In this document: in pieces, positions 1-5,333 of the stretch | How positions within the stretch are numbered: position 1 is the first letter of the stretch | Layout: every line of letters begins with the position of its first letter | Assembly (NCBI GenBank): GCA_023136725.1 | Contig: JAGLQR010000087.1 | Span: forward strand, 1 to 7,071 | Length of the DNA: 7,071 nucleotides | From: Candidatus Aminicenantota bacterium | GTDB lineage: Bacteria; Acidobacteriota; Aminicenantia; UBA2199 | Direction: 5' to 3' | Position numbers and translations under genes: made by a program | The notes under the pieces: generated by a model | The model's database searches: none | Seen by the model: the letters and a program-made list of their open reading frames with translations, nothing else | What the model was told of the DNA's origin: nothing

Positions 1-29
1 ATCCCAAGCATAAACAGAGACAAGGTTAA
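1..29 (+). CDS. rpmJ: 3' end of ribosomal protein L36 (partial)
   Basis: Only the last codons lie in the window. In the frame starting at base 3 they read PKHKQRQG followed by TAA at 27-29. This matches the highly conserved C-terminus of bacterial L36, a small 50S subunit protein. The first two bases are the end of a preceding codon, probably Asn. L36 lies directly before rpsM in many bacterial spc/alpha operons, and the same order holds here. The stop codon overlaps the Shine-Dalgarno sequence of rpsM, which suggests tight translational linkage. The zinc-binding part of L36 is outside the window, so its Cys+ or Cys- type cannot be judged. Confidence 0.88.
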
Positions 30-35
30 AGGAGG
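28..35 (+). promoter_or_regulatory. Shine-Dalgarno of rpsM, supports TTG start
   Basis: AAAGGAGG is a near-perfect anti-16S match, lies 5 nt before TTG at 41, and overlaps the rpmJ stop codon. No ATG or GTG is near enough to use it. It therefore fixes TTG as the rpsM start, giving the expected N-terminus MARISGV. Confidence 0.85.
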
Positions 36-40
36 AAAAA

Positions 41-409
41 TTGGCTAGAATATCAGGCGTCAACTTACCTGACCTGAAAAGGGTTGAGATAGGACTTACT
101 TATATTTACGGAATCGGGAGAACCAAATCCCGTGAAATACTTGAAAAAGTGAAAGTTGATCTAAATAAAAAGGTGAAAGACCTTAACGCTGAGGAAGTTA
201 CCAGGATCAGGAAATATATTGAATCCGATGTAATAGTAGAAGGTGACCTCAGGAAATCTGTAAATCAAGATATTAAACGACTTATGGATATTAACAGTCA
301 CAGAGGTAGAAGGCATAAAATGGGACTTCCTGTCAGAGGACAGCGGACTAAAACCAATGCCAGAACCCGTAAAGGTCCTAAAGGATCGATGATCAAGAAA
401 AGGAAATAA
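41..409 (+). CDS. rpsM: 30S ribosomal protein S13
   Basis: S13 is a head protein of the 30S subunit. In the family it contacts the P-site tRNA and forms inter-subunit bridges with the 50S central protuberance. The 122-residue product has the usual family length. It opens with MARISGVNLP, carries the helix-two-turns-helix region (about residues 13-60), and ends with the diagnostic RNA-binding stretch GLPVRGQRTKTNARTRKGP (about 96-114) and a basic tail. The start codon is TTG, supported by a strong SD that overlaps the rpmJ stop. Only 11 nt separate rpmJ from rpsM, so there is no room here for an E. coli-style alpha-operon leader pseudoknot to which S4 could bind. rpsK follows after 12 nt. Identification is firm. 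Confidence 0.97.
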   Translation: MARISGVNLPDLKRVEIGLTYIYGIGRTKSREILEKVKVDLNKKVKDLNAEEVTRIRKYIESDVIVEGDLRKSVNQDIKRLMDINSHRGRRHKMGLPVRGQRTKTNARTRKGPKGSMIKKRK

Positions 410-421
410 CGGAGAAAGATA

Positions 422-817
422 ATGGCTACTAAAAAGACCAAATCAAAAAGTAAAAAGAAAGAAAAAAAAATAGTTTCACATGGAATAATGACTATTAATT
501 CCACGTTTAATAATACTGTTATTGCAATCACCGATGCGGATGGTAATGTTCTCACCTGGTGTTCAGGCGGAGTTGTTGGTTTTAAGGGATCCAGGAAATC
601 AACTCCTTTTGCTGCTCAATTGGCTGCAGATAAAGTATTAAAAGAGGCAGAGAATTTCGGGATCAGTACACTGGATATAAGGGTAAAAGGTCCGGGTGCA
701 GGCCGTGAAAGTGCTATACGTTCAGTTGGAACTTCTAAATTTAAAGTAAAGACAATAAAAGATGTTACTCCTATTCCGCACAACGGTTGCAGACCTAGGA
801 AGAAGAGAAGGGTTTAA
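422..817 (+). CDS. rpsK: 30S ribosomal protein S11
   Basis: S11 is a platform protein of the small subunit, located near the 3' end of 16S rRNA and the mRNA exit. The 131-residue product has a Lys-rich N-terminal extension (residues 4-16). The conserved core includes STFNNTVIAITD (27-38), GFKGSRKSTPFAAQ (53-66), VKGPGAGRESAIR (88-100) and the C-terminal IPHNGCRPRKKRRV. The HNG at 120-122 corresponds to the Asn-Gly site reported to form isoaspartate in E. coli S11. ATG at 422 has GGAG 7 nt upstream. The codons for the basic N-terminus include a run of nine A residues (462-470), a possible slippage site. The gene sits 12 nt after rpsM and 11 nt before rpsD. Confidence 0.97.
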   Translation: MATKKTKSKSKKKEKKIVSHGIMTINSTFNNTVIAITDADGNVLTWCSGGVVGFKGSRKSTPFAAQLAADKVLKEAENFGISTLDIRVKGPGAGRESAIRSVGTSKFKVKTIKDVTPIPHNGCRPRKKRRV

Positions 818-822
818 GGAGG
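816..822 (+). promoter_or_regulatory. Shine-Dalgarno of rpsD, supports TTG start
   Basis: AAGGAGG lies 6 nt before TTG at 829 and overlaps the rpsK stop codon (815-817). The resulting N-terminus MGKYTGPVCR aligns with S4 of other bacteria, so TTG is the start. An in-frame ATG much further in (codon 43) would remove the zinc-binding cysteines. Confidence 0.85.
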
Positions 823-828
823 CAGAAA

Positions 829-1461
829 TTGGGAAAGTATACAGGTCCGGTTTGCAGATTGTGCAGAACTGAAGGGACTAAATTATTTTTAAAAGGCAGA
901 AGATGCTTGACAGATAAATGTGCTATTGAGAGGAGAAATCAACCTCCGGGATCGATGGGGAAGAGAAGAGCTTTTAAGAAATCAAATTATAAGATCCAGC
1001 TCAGAGAGAAGCAAAAGGTTAAAAGATTTTATGGAGTTGGTGAAAAGCAGTTTAGAATTTTCTTTGAAAAAGCCTCAAAGAGTAAAGGTGTTACCGGTGA
1101 TAATCTGCTGAAAAGTCTGGAGCTCCGCTTTGATAACATTGTATACCGGATGAACCTTGCAGCTTCCAGAGTGCAGGCAAGGCAGATGATCAAGCATGGA
1201 CACTATACAATAAACGGAAAAAAGATGACAATTCCTTCGTTTATAGTTAGGCAGGATGACGAGATAACACTTAAGGAAAAGTCATTGAAAAATGAGAAGA
1301 TAACTGAGAGTATCAGGAATGCAAAGGGGCTTGTGGAAGTTCCGGAGTGGCTTATAGTTGATGATGATAAATTTATAGGTAAGCTCAATAGTATTCCTAC
1401 AAGAGAAGATGTCTCGGTTGAAGTTGAAGAGCATTTGATCGTTGAACTCTATTCTAAATAA
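829..1461 (+). CDS. rpsD: 30S ribosomal protein S4 (zinc-binding type)
   Basis: S4 is a primary 16S rRNA-binding protein that nucleates assembly of the 30S body and helps control decoding fidelity. The 210-residue product has the full bacterial length. Residues 9, 12, 26 and 31 are cysteines (CRLC...CLTDKC), the four-Cys zinc site known from Thermus-type S4 and lost in many paralogous forms. The RNA-binding S4 domain lies at about residues 98-155 (for example NIVYRMNLAASRVQARQMI and GHYTING). The C-terminus LIVELYSK is typical. The start is TTG with an excellent SD. In E. coli and B. subtilis S4 is an autogenous repressor. No leader-like structure has room here, because only 11 nt precede the gene. 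rpoA follows 11 nt downstream. Confidence 0.97.
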   Translation: MGKYTGPVCRLCRTEGTKLFLKGRRCLTDKCAIERRNQPPGSMGKRRAFKKSNYKIQLREKQKVKRFYGVGEKQFRIFFEKASKSKGVTGDNLLKSLELRFDNIVYRMNLAASRVQARQMIKHGHYTINGKKMTIPSFIVRQDDEITLKEKSLKNEKITESIRNAKGLVEVPEWLIVDDDKFIGKLNSIPTREDVSVEVEEHLIVELYSK

Positions 1462-1472
1462 GGGGAGAGAAT

Positions 1473-2504
1473 ATGAATCTTAATTATCAAAGACCTAAAA
1501 GGTTGGTAGTGGAAGAAGTTACTTCCAATTATGCACGATTTAGTGCAGAACCGTTTGAAAGGGGATATGGAAGTACTATCGGTATAGCTCTCCGTAGGGT
1601 TTTACTCTCTTTGATAGAGGGTATTGCTGTAACCGCTGTTCGTATTGATGGAGTTCTTCATGAATTTTCAGTGATTCCCGGAGTTTACGAAGATGTTCTG
1701 AATATAATACTGAATATAAAAAATATTCCTTTTAAACTTGAAACAGATGAACCCAGAATCGTTAGAATTAACAAGTCAGGAGCCGGAGAAGTGCTTTCCG
1801 GTGATATAGAAGCTGATGGAGATGTGAAAATACTTGATGACAAAGTTCATATTGCATATCTCGAAGATGAAGGATCCATTAATGCTGAAATACTTGTTAA
1901 AAAAGGATTGGGTTTTAAATTGGCAGAGCAGAATTTTGATGAAACTCTTCCGGTTGATTTTATTCCGGTTGACTCAAGTTTTAATCCCATCGAGAGGATG
2001 AAATACGAAATAAAACCTGCAAGGGTTGGTAACAGAACCGATTATGAAAAACTCATAATTGAAATTTGGACCAACGGAAGTGTTGCTCCGGAAGATACAA
2101 TTTCCACAGCAGGAAAGATCCTGAGAGATCAATTGACAATTTTCCTGGGATATAAGGAAAAAGATAAGATTGTATTTGAGGATGAACAGGATTCAGGTAA
2201 CGGTATTGAATCAAAGGCTGAATTTTTAGAAAAAAGCGTCGAGACTATGGGATTATCCGTAAGAGCTTTGAAATGCCTGAAACGTCTTGGTGTTGACTAT
2301 ATCTTTGAGTTGATAGAAAAAACCGAACATGAGTTGCTGAACTCTAAAAATTTCGGTAAAAAGTCATTAGAAGAGATCATTTCGAAACTTGTAGAGTTTG
2401 ATTTGGCCCTGGGTCAGAAATTACCTGAAGTTTTAAGAAATGACATGATCGAAAAAATTGAAAAACTAAAAGGCGAAGAAGCTGAAGAAAGTAAGGAGTT
2501 ATAA
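1473..2504 (+). CDS. rpoA: DNA-directed RNA polymerase subunit alpha
   Basis: Alpha dimerises to nucleate RNA polymerase assembly. Its C-terminal domain binds UP-element DNA and activators. The 343-residue protein has an N-terminal assembly domain (about 8-235, with ALRRVLLS at 39-46 and IDGVLHEFS at 58-66), a flexible linker (about 236-250) and a CTD (about 251-316, with LSVRALKCLK at 261-270 and NFGKKSLEE at 293-301). An acidic/basic tail of about 25 residues follows. Two normally conserved positions differ. The Asn of the LGNALRR motif is Ile38, and the Asn matching E. coli N268 in the CTD DNA-contact patch is Lys267. The other UP-contact residues (Leu261, Arg264, Cys268, Gly295, Lys297, Ser298, Glu301) are kept. 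ATG at 1473 is preceded by AGGGGAGA overlapping the rpsD stop. The stop overlaps the rplQ start by 1 nt. Confidence 0.97.
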   Translation: MNLNYQRPKRLVVEEVTSNYARFSAEPFERGYGSTIGIALRRVLLSLIEGIAVTAVRIDGVLHEFSVIPGVYEDVLNIILNIKNIPFKLETDEPRIVRINKSGAGEVLSGDIEADGDVKILDDKVHIAYLEDEGSINAEILVKKGLGFKLAEQNFDETLPVDFIPVDSSFNPIERMKYEIKPARVGNRTDYEKLIIEIWTNGSVAPEDTISTAGKILRDQLTIFLGYKEKDKIVFEDEQDSGNGIESKAEFLEKSVETMGLSVRALKCLKRLGVDYIFELIEKTEHELLNSKNFGKKSLEEIISKLVEFDLALGQKLPEVLRNDMIEKIEKLKGEEAEESKEL

Positions 2505-2506
2505 TG
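2493..2506 (+). promoter_or_regulatory. rpoA/rplQ TAATG stop-start overlap with SD
   Basis: AAGGAG at 2493-2498 lies inside the last codons of rpoA and 5 nt before ATG at 2504. The TAA stop of rpoA and the ATG of rplQ share one A. This arrangement is typical of translational coupling and would help keep alpha and L17 synthesis in step. Confidence 0.75.
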
Positions 2507-2902
2507 AGGCATTTGAAAGGCGGTTTTAAATTAGGGCGAAATCCTTCGCATAGAAAATCACTCCTGAGAAACCTTACAGCCAGTCTGATCGAAAAGAACA
2601 GAATTGAAACTACACTTGCAAAGGCAAAAGCTGTAAGGCCGATCGTTGAAAAAATGATAACTCTTGGGAAAACAGGAACTCTTGCAAACAAGAGAAGAGC
2701 GCTTTCATATTTGTATAAAAGAGAAACGGCACATTTGCTTTTTGGTGAGGTCGCTCCACGTTTCATGGACAGAAACGGTGGATATACAAGGATAATCAAA
2801 ACAGATTTTAGAAAAGGTGATGGTGCGGAAATGGCCATTATCGAATTTGTAGATTATAACTTTGAACCAAAATCCAAGAAAGCAAAAGATAAAAAGAAAT
2901 AA
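2504..2902 (+). CDS. rplQ: 50S ribosomal protein L17
   Basis: L17 is a large-subunit protein near the peptide exit tunnel and the last ribosomal gene of the alpha operon in most bacteria. The 132-residue product starts MRHLKGGFKLGR. It keeps the signature SHRKSLLRNLTASLIE (15-30), the segment RIETTLAKAKAVRP (33-46) and the C-terminal APRFMDRNGGYTRI (84-97) followed by GDGAEMAIIEFV (105-116). The final residues, about 121-132, form a Lys-rich tail. Its start overlaps the rpoA stop by 1 nt. A glycine tRNA begins only 8 nt after the stop codon and no terminator separates them, so the transcript probably continues through the tRNA. Confidence 0.97.
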   Translation: MRHLKGGFKLGRNPSHRKSLLRNLTASLIEKNRIETTLAKAKAVRPIVEKMITLGKTGTLANKRRALSYLYKRETAHLLFGEVAPRFMDRNGGYTRIIKTDFRKGDGAEMAIIEFVDYNFEPKSKKAKDKKK

Positions 2903-2910
2903 TAGAGGGC

Positions 2911-2982
2911 GCGGGCATAGCTCAATGGTAGAGTATCAGCTTCCCAAGCTGAATGTTGCGGGTTCGATCCCCGTTGCCCGCT
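2911..2982 (+). tRNA. tRNA-Gly (anticodon CCC)
   Basis: The 72-nt sequence folds as a complete cloverleaf. The acceptor stem is 2911-2917 with 2975-2981 (7 bp, GCGGGCA/TGCCCGC). The D-stem is GCTC/GAGT (2920-2923, 2931-2934, one G-U pair) around an AATGGTA loop. The anticodon stem is TCAGC/GCTGA (2936-2940, 2948-2952) with loop TTCCCAA, placing CCC at 2943-2945. The variable loop has 5 nt, and the T-arm is 2958-2974 with loop TTCGATC. The discriminator is T2982, and CCA is not encoded, so the CCA-adding enzyme would be needed. CCC reads GGG only, and GGG codons do occur nearby, for example in rpsD. The gene lies between rplQ and a bactofilin gene on the same strand and is probably excised from the operon transcript. 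Six T residues follow at 2987-2992. Confidence 0.95.
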
Positions 2983-2996
2983 AATATTTTTTAATC

Positions 2997-3001
2997 AGGA
3001 G
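2997..3001 (+). promoter_or_regulatory. Shine-Dalgarno that chooses the bactofilin start
   Basis: AGGAG directly abuts an ATG at 3002 but lies 6 nt before a second in-frame ATG at 3008. Normal SD spacing is about 5-9 nt, so the second ATG is the better start. The protein would then begin MFKRESEV. Confidence 0.65.
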
Positions 3002-3007
3002 ATGACT

Positions 3008-3448
3008 ATGTTTAAGAGAGAATCTGAAGTTAATAGACAGGAAGAAAGCACTGAGATCAAAGTAAATGAAAGTAGTTCTTTCATCGGCCGTTCAATGAAA
3101 CTTAAAGGTAATTTATCTGCTGAAGAAGAAATTTTGATAGAGGGTATCGTTGAAGGCTCTATAAAAATGAAGCACAATGTGATCATTGGAAAATCAGGAA
3201 AAGTAAAGGCTGATATTATAGCAAGAGAGATTATAATTAAAGGCGAGGTCAACGGTAATGTGCACGGCCATGTTAAAGTTGAGATTGTTCCCGGAGGTGT
3301 ATTGAACGGTGATATAATTTCGGAAAAGGTTGTTCTTGCTGAAGGGGCAAAATTCAAAGGTAATATTGATATGTCAATTAAGAATGATGAACCTGAAAAA
3401 AAAGTAAAACTGGAAAAGCAACCGGTAAAGACTGAACAAAAAAACTGA
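3008..3448 (+). CDS. Bactofilin family protein (polymer-forming cytoskeletal)
   Basis: Bactofilins self-assemble, without nucleotide, into filaments or patches at the membrane. They act as scaffolds for cell-wall enzymes, stalks, cell shape or chromosome/ParABS positioning. The 146-residue product has a charged N-terminal tail (1-23), a beta-helix core (about 24-122) and a Lys/Glu-rich C-terminal tail (123-146). The core has the repeating pattern of the family: SFIGRSMKLKGNLSAEE (24-40), then turns such as IEGIVEGSI, GKVKADI, IKGEVNGNVHG, GGVLNGDI and AEGAKFKGNI. There is no signal peptide or transmembrane helix, as expected for a cytosolic scaffold. An ATG two codons upstream (3002) is possible but badly spaced from the SD. 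The gene follows the tRNA by 25 nt and may be read from the ribosomal operon. No M23 peptidase or ParB partner is seen beside it, so its cellular role here is open. Confidence 0.9.
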   Translation: MFKRESEVNRQEESTEIKVNESSSFIGRSMKLKGNLSAEEEILIEGIVEGSIKMKHNVIIGKSGKVKADIIAREIIIKGEVNGNVHGHVKVEIVPGGVLNGDIISEKVVLAEGAKFKGNIDMSIKNDEPEKKVKLEKQPVKTEQKN

Positions 3449-3479
3449 TCATAAAAGCTTCAGAATTTGTAGAATAATC

Positions 3480-3500
3480 CCCGTTTTTGAAACAAGCGGG
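3480..3500 (+). other. Short inverted repeat before the lipM start
   Basis: CCCGTTT (3480-3486) can pair with AAGCGGG (3494-3500), giving 7 bp including one G-T pair around a 7-nt loop. No T-run follows on either strand, so it is not a convincing intrinsic terminator. Its right arm contains GGG of the only SD-like stretch (GGGA, 3498-3501) before the ATG at 3512, so folding could mask a weak ribosome site. The structure is short and could be chance. Confidence 0.3.
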
Positions 3501-3511
3501 AATTCAAAATA

Positions 3512-4294
3512 ATGTCCAGTTGGTATTTTATAGAAGAAAAAAAGGCTCTTTCTCCTTCCATGAATATGGCGATAGACGAATACCTTTTTAATCTTTGTCA
3601 CAATAAGAGTATAGGATTTTTCAGAATTTATTCCTGGGACAGGCCCACGTTCTCAATCGGAGTGTCACAGAAAGTTTCAAAAGCGGTTGATCTTAACTAT
3701 ATAAATGAAAATAAGTTTGGATTTGTAAGAAGGATAACCGGTGGCAAAACTGTTCTTCATAATGACGAAATTACTTATTCTGTTGTTTCTTCTGAGGAGA
3801 GATTTTTTCTGGAAAATGATTTATATAAATCTTATTCACTAATAGCCGATATAATTCTAAAAGCATTGATAAGGTCAGATATTAAAGCAGAATTATCTGA
3901 GGGGAGCTCCACTTTGTTATCAAAGAGCAGTAATCCATGTTTTTCATTTCCCACTCCCAATGAGATCGAGGTAAGTGGAAAGAAGATTGTTGGCTCTGCC
4001 CAGAAAAGAGATAAGCTGGCACTATTGCAGCACGGTTCAATTCCTCTTTCAATGAATTTTGAAATATATTCAGGTGGTACAGGATTCAGTGCGAGGGCTA
4101 TAAGGCGAAGCATGACCACGATCAGTGATGTTTCTGTAATTAAAAAGGATTTGCTTATAAAAAACTTCTATATTTCATTTGAAGAATTTATTGGAAAGAA
4201 AATGCTAAAACATGAATATTCTGAAAAAGACAGGAATGAGATAGGGAGCCTGGCACAAAAATATGAAACTGAAAAATGGAATCTTAGTATTTAG
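3512..4294 (+). CDS. lipM: Lipoyl-synthesis octanoyltransferase, LipM-like (BPL/LplA/LipB family)
   Basis: This family moves octanoyl or lipoyl groups onto lipoyl domains such as GcvH or 2-oxoacid dehydrogenase E2. The 260-residue product has SMNMAIDEYL (16-25), RIYSWDRPTFSIGVSQ (38-53), RRITGGKTVLHNDEITYS (73-90), PCFSFPTPNEI (142-152), GKKIVGSAQKR (156-166) and LQHGS (172-176). Cys143 sits where LipM-type transferases have their catalytic Cys (the CF...P...E segment), and Lys158 matches the conserved active-site lysine. Those features favour transfer from octanoyl-ACP by LipM (EC 2.3.1.181) over an ATP-dependent LplA ligase, and the large C-terminal ligase domain is absent. A lipoate ligase or LipL-like amidotransferase cannot be fully excluded. 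ATG 3512 has only a weak GGGA upstream. No lipA or glycine-cleavage gene is adjacent. The 3' end overlaps the next gene by 32 nt. Confidence 0.8.
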   Translation: MSSWYFIEEKKALSPSMNMAIDEYLFNLCHNKSIGFFRIYSWDRPTFSIGVSQKVSKAVDLNYINENKFGFVRRITGGKTVLHNDEITYSVVSSEERFFLENDLYKSYSLIADIILKALIRSDIKAELSEGSSTLLSKSSNPCFSFPTPNEIEVSGKKIVGSAQKRDKLALLQHGSIPLSMNFEIYSGGTGFSARAIRRSMTTISDVSVIKKDLLIKNFYISFEEFIGKKMLKHEYSEKDRNEIGSLAQKYETEKWNLSI

Positions 4295-5333
4295 CCTTTT
4301 TCTTGCTTTAATAGCAACGAACCTTTTATCAAGAGAGGTTGAATTACAATTTCATGAAGTAAAAGAATTTTACGATCCCGATTTTAATAAACTTCATAAT
4401 GCGGGTTTTGATAAAATTATAGTAAGGTCATTTCTGAATAATGGAAAGTATGGCGGCTTATTATTTGAAAATGATAGTTTTCGTATTGCTTATCCGGGAT
4501 TCAGTAAAATAATTAAAAAGAACCGGAAAAGAAAATTCAGATTGTGGGGATGGCTTATCACAAGAAATTACGACTGGCTTGGTAACAATGATTTATATGA
4601 TACAGGTTTTATAAAGGGGGAAAAACAGTGGATCAGGAAACTTAATCTTTTTGATCCTGATGCAAGAGAATTAGTAATCGGAGTTTTCAGGAGTATTGTT
4701 AAACTCGGAGTGGACGGGATACTCATCCAGGATGATCTATCGATCAAAAGTGATGAGGGATTCTCACTTATAGGGATGAAAACTTTTAGTGATTCTTCCG
4801 GTGTTCCTGCAAAAGAAAAACTAATGATGGATTCAGGGTCCCCTTACAATTTGAAATGGATTAAAATAAAGAAAAAGATTATTAATGAGTTTCTTGCTGA
4901 AATAGTAAGAGAGTGTAAATCTGTAAATCCTGACATAAAGATAGGTGTAAATGTTTTTTATGAAGCTTCAATACAAAAAAGGAATAGCAATGAATGGCAC
5001 TCCCAGGATTTGACAGGAATATCAGGATCAGGTGTAGATCTCATTTATCTAATGATGTATCACAGGCAGATGAAGAGAGAATTAAAGCTGGGATCGAATA
5101 AGATAAAAAAACTATTTTCTGAAGGTATTGAGAATGCTTATAAAATAGCAGGTGATCGTCTGGTGGTAAAATTGGAAACATATGACTGGAATAAAAGTGA
5201 GATAATTCCACTAAAAGAAATGGTAGAATTTATCGATCTTATTCCGGCAAAGATCAAACGTATATGTTTTACTCCTGTTAAAAATTCCGGGATGAAATAT
5301 TTAAAAGGGCTTAGGAAGGCAGCAGAAAATTGA
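4263..5333 (+). CDS. Secreted glycoside hydrolase, GHL13/PgaB C-terminal-like
   Basis: The 356-residue product begins with a signal peptide or membrane anchor (MKLKNG, then a hydrophobic stretch at about 7-22), so it should act in the periplasm or outside. The rest resembles the TIM-barrel hydrolase half of PgaB/BpsB, which acts on partly deacetylated poly-N-acetylglucosamine. Visible signatures are FRLWGWLITRNYDW (92-105), LFDPDARELV (129-138), GVDGILIQDDLS (149-160, compare DGILFHDDA in PgaB), VDLIYLMMYHRQM (258-270) and KLETYDWN (303-310, compare the FELQ...DW strand). Candidate acidic catalytic residues are Asp157/Asp158 and Glu305. The N-terminal polysaccharide deacetylase domain of PgaB is absent and no other pga genes are present, so the substrate is uncertain. 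ATG 4263 is the only start that keeps the signal peptide. It overlaps lipM by 32 nt, and GGGAG 14 nt upstream is poorly placed. Confidence 0.68.
   Translation: MKLKNGILVFSLFLALIATNLLSREVELQFHEVKEFYDPDFNKLHNAGFDKIIVRSFLNNGKYGGLLFENDSFRIAYPGFSKIIKKNRKRKFRLWGWLITRNYDWLGNNDLYDTGFIKGEKQWIRKLNLFDPDARELVIGVFRSIVKLGVDGILIQDDLSIKSDEGFSLIGMKTFSDSSGVPAKEKLMMDSGSPYNLKWIKIKKKIINEFLAEIVRECKSVNPDIKIGVNVFYEASIQKRNSNEWHSQDLTGISGSGVDLIYLMMYHRQMKRELKLGSNKIKKLFSEGIENAYKIAGDRLVVKLETYDWNKSEIIPLKEMVEFIDLIPAKIKRICFTPVKNSGMKYLKGLRKAAEN

Noticed and set aside
298..555. 85-codon - strand open frame with a hydrophobic Leu/Val/Phe-rich product
   Set aside because: Its hydrophobicity is the complement of Lys/Arg-rich codons at the S13 end and S11 start.
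2377..2838. 153-codon open frame on the - strand across the rpoA/rplQ junction
   Set aside because: It lies antisense to strongly conserved rpoA and rplQ codons, has no recognisable domain and no SD; it is a by-product of sense codon bias.
2995..3357. 120-codon open frame on the - strand over the bactofilin gene
   Set aside because: It is antisense to the clear beta-helix coding pattern, and its low-complexity Ser/Pro/Ile product matches nothing recognisable.
3446..3475. Promoter-like TAGAAT (3470-3475) before lipM
   Set aside because: The -10 match is fair, but no acceptable -35 lies 16-18 nt upstream, and such matches are expected by chance in AT-rich DNA.
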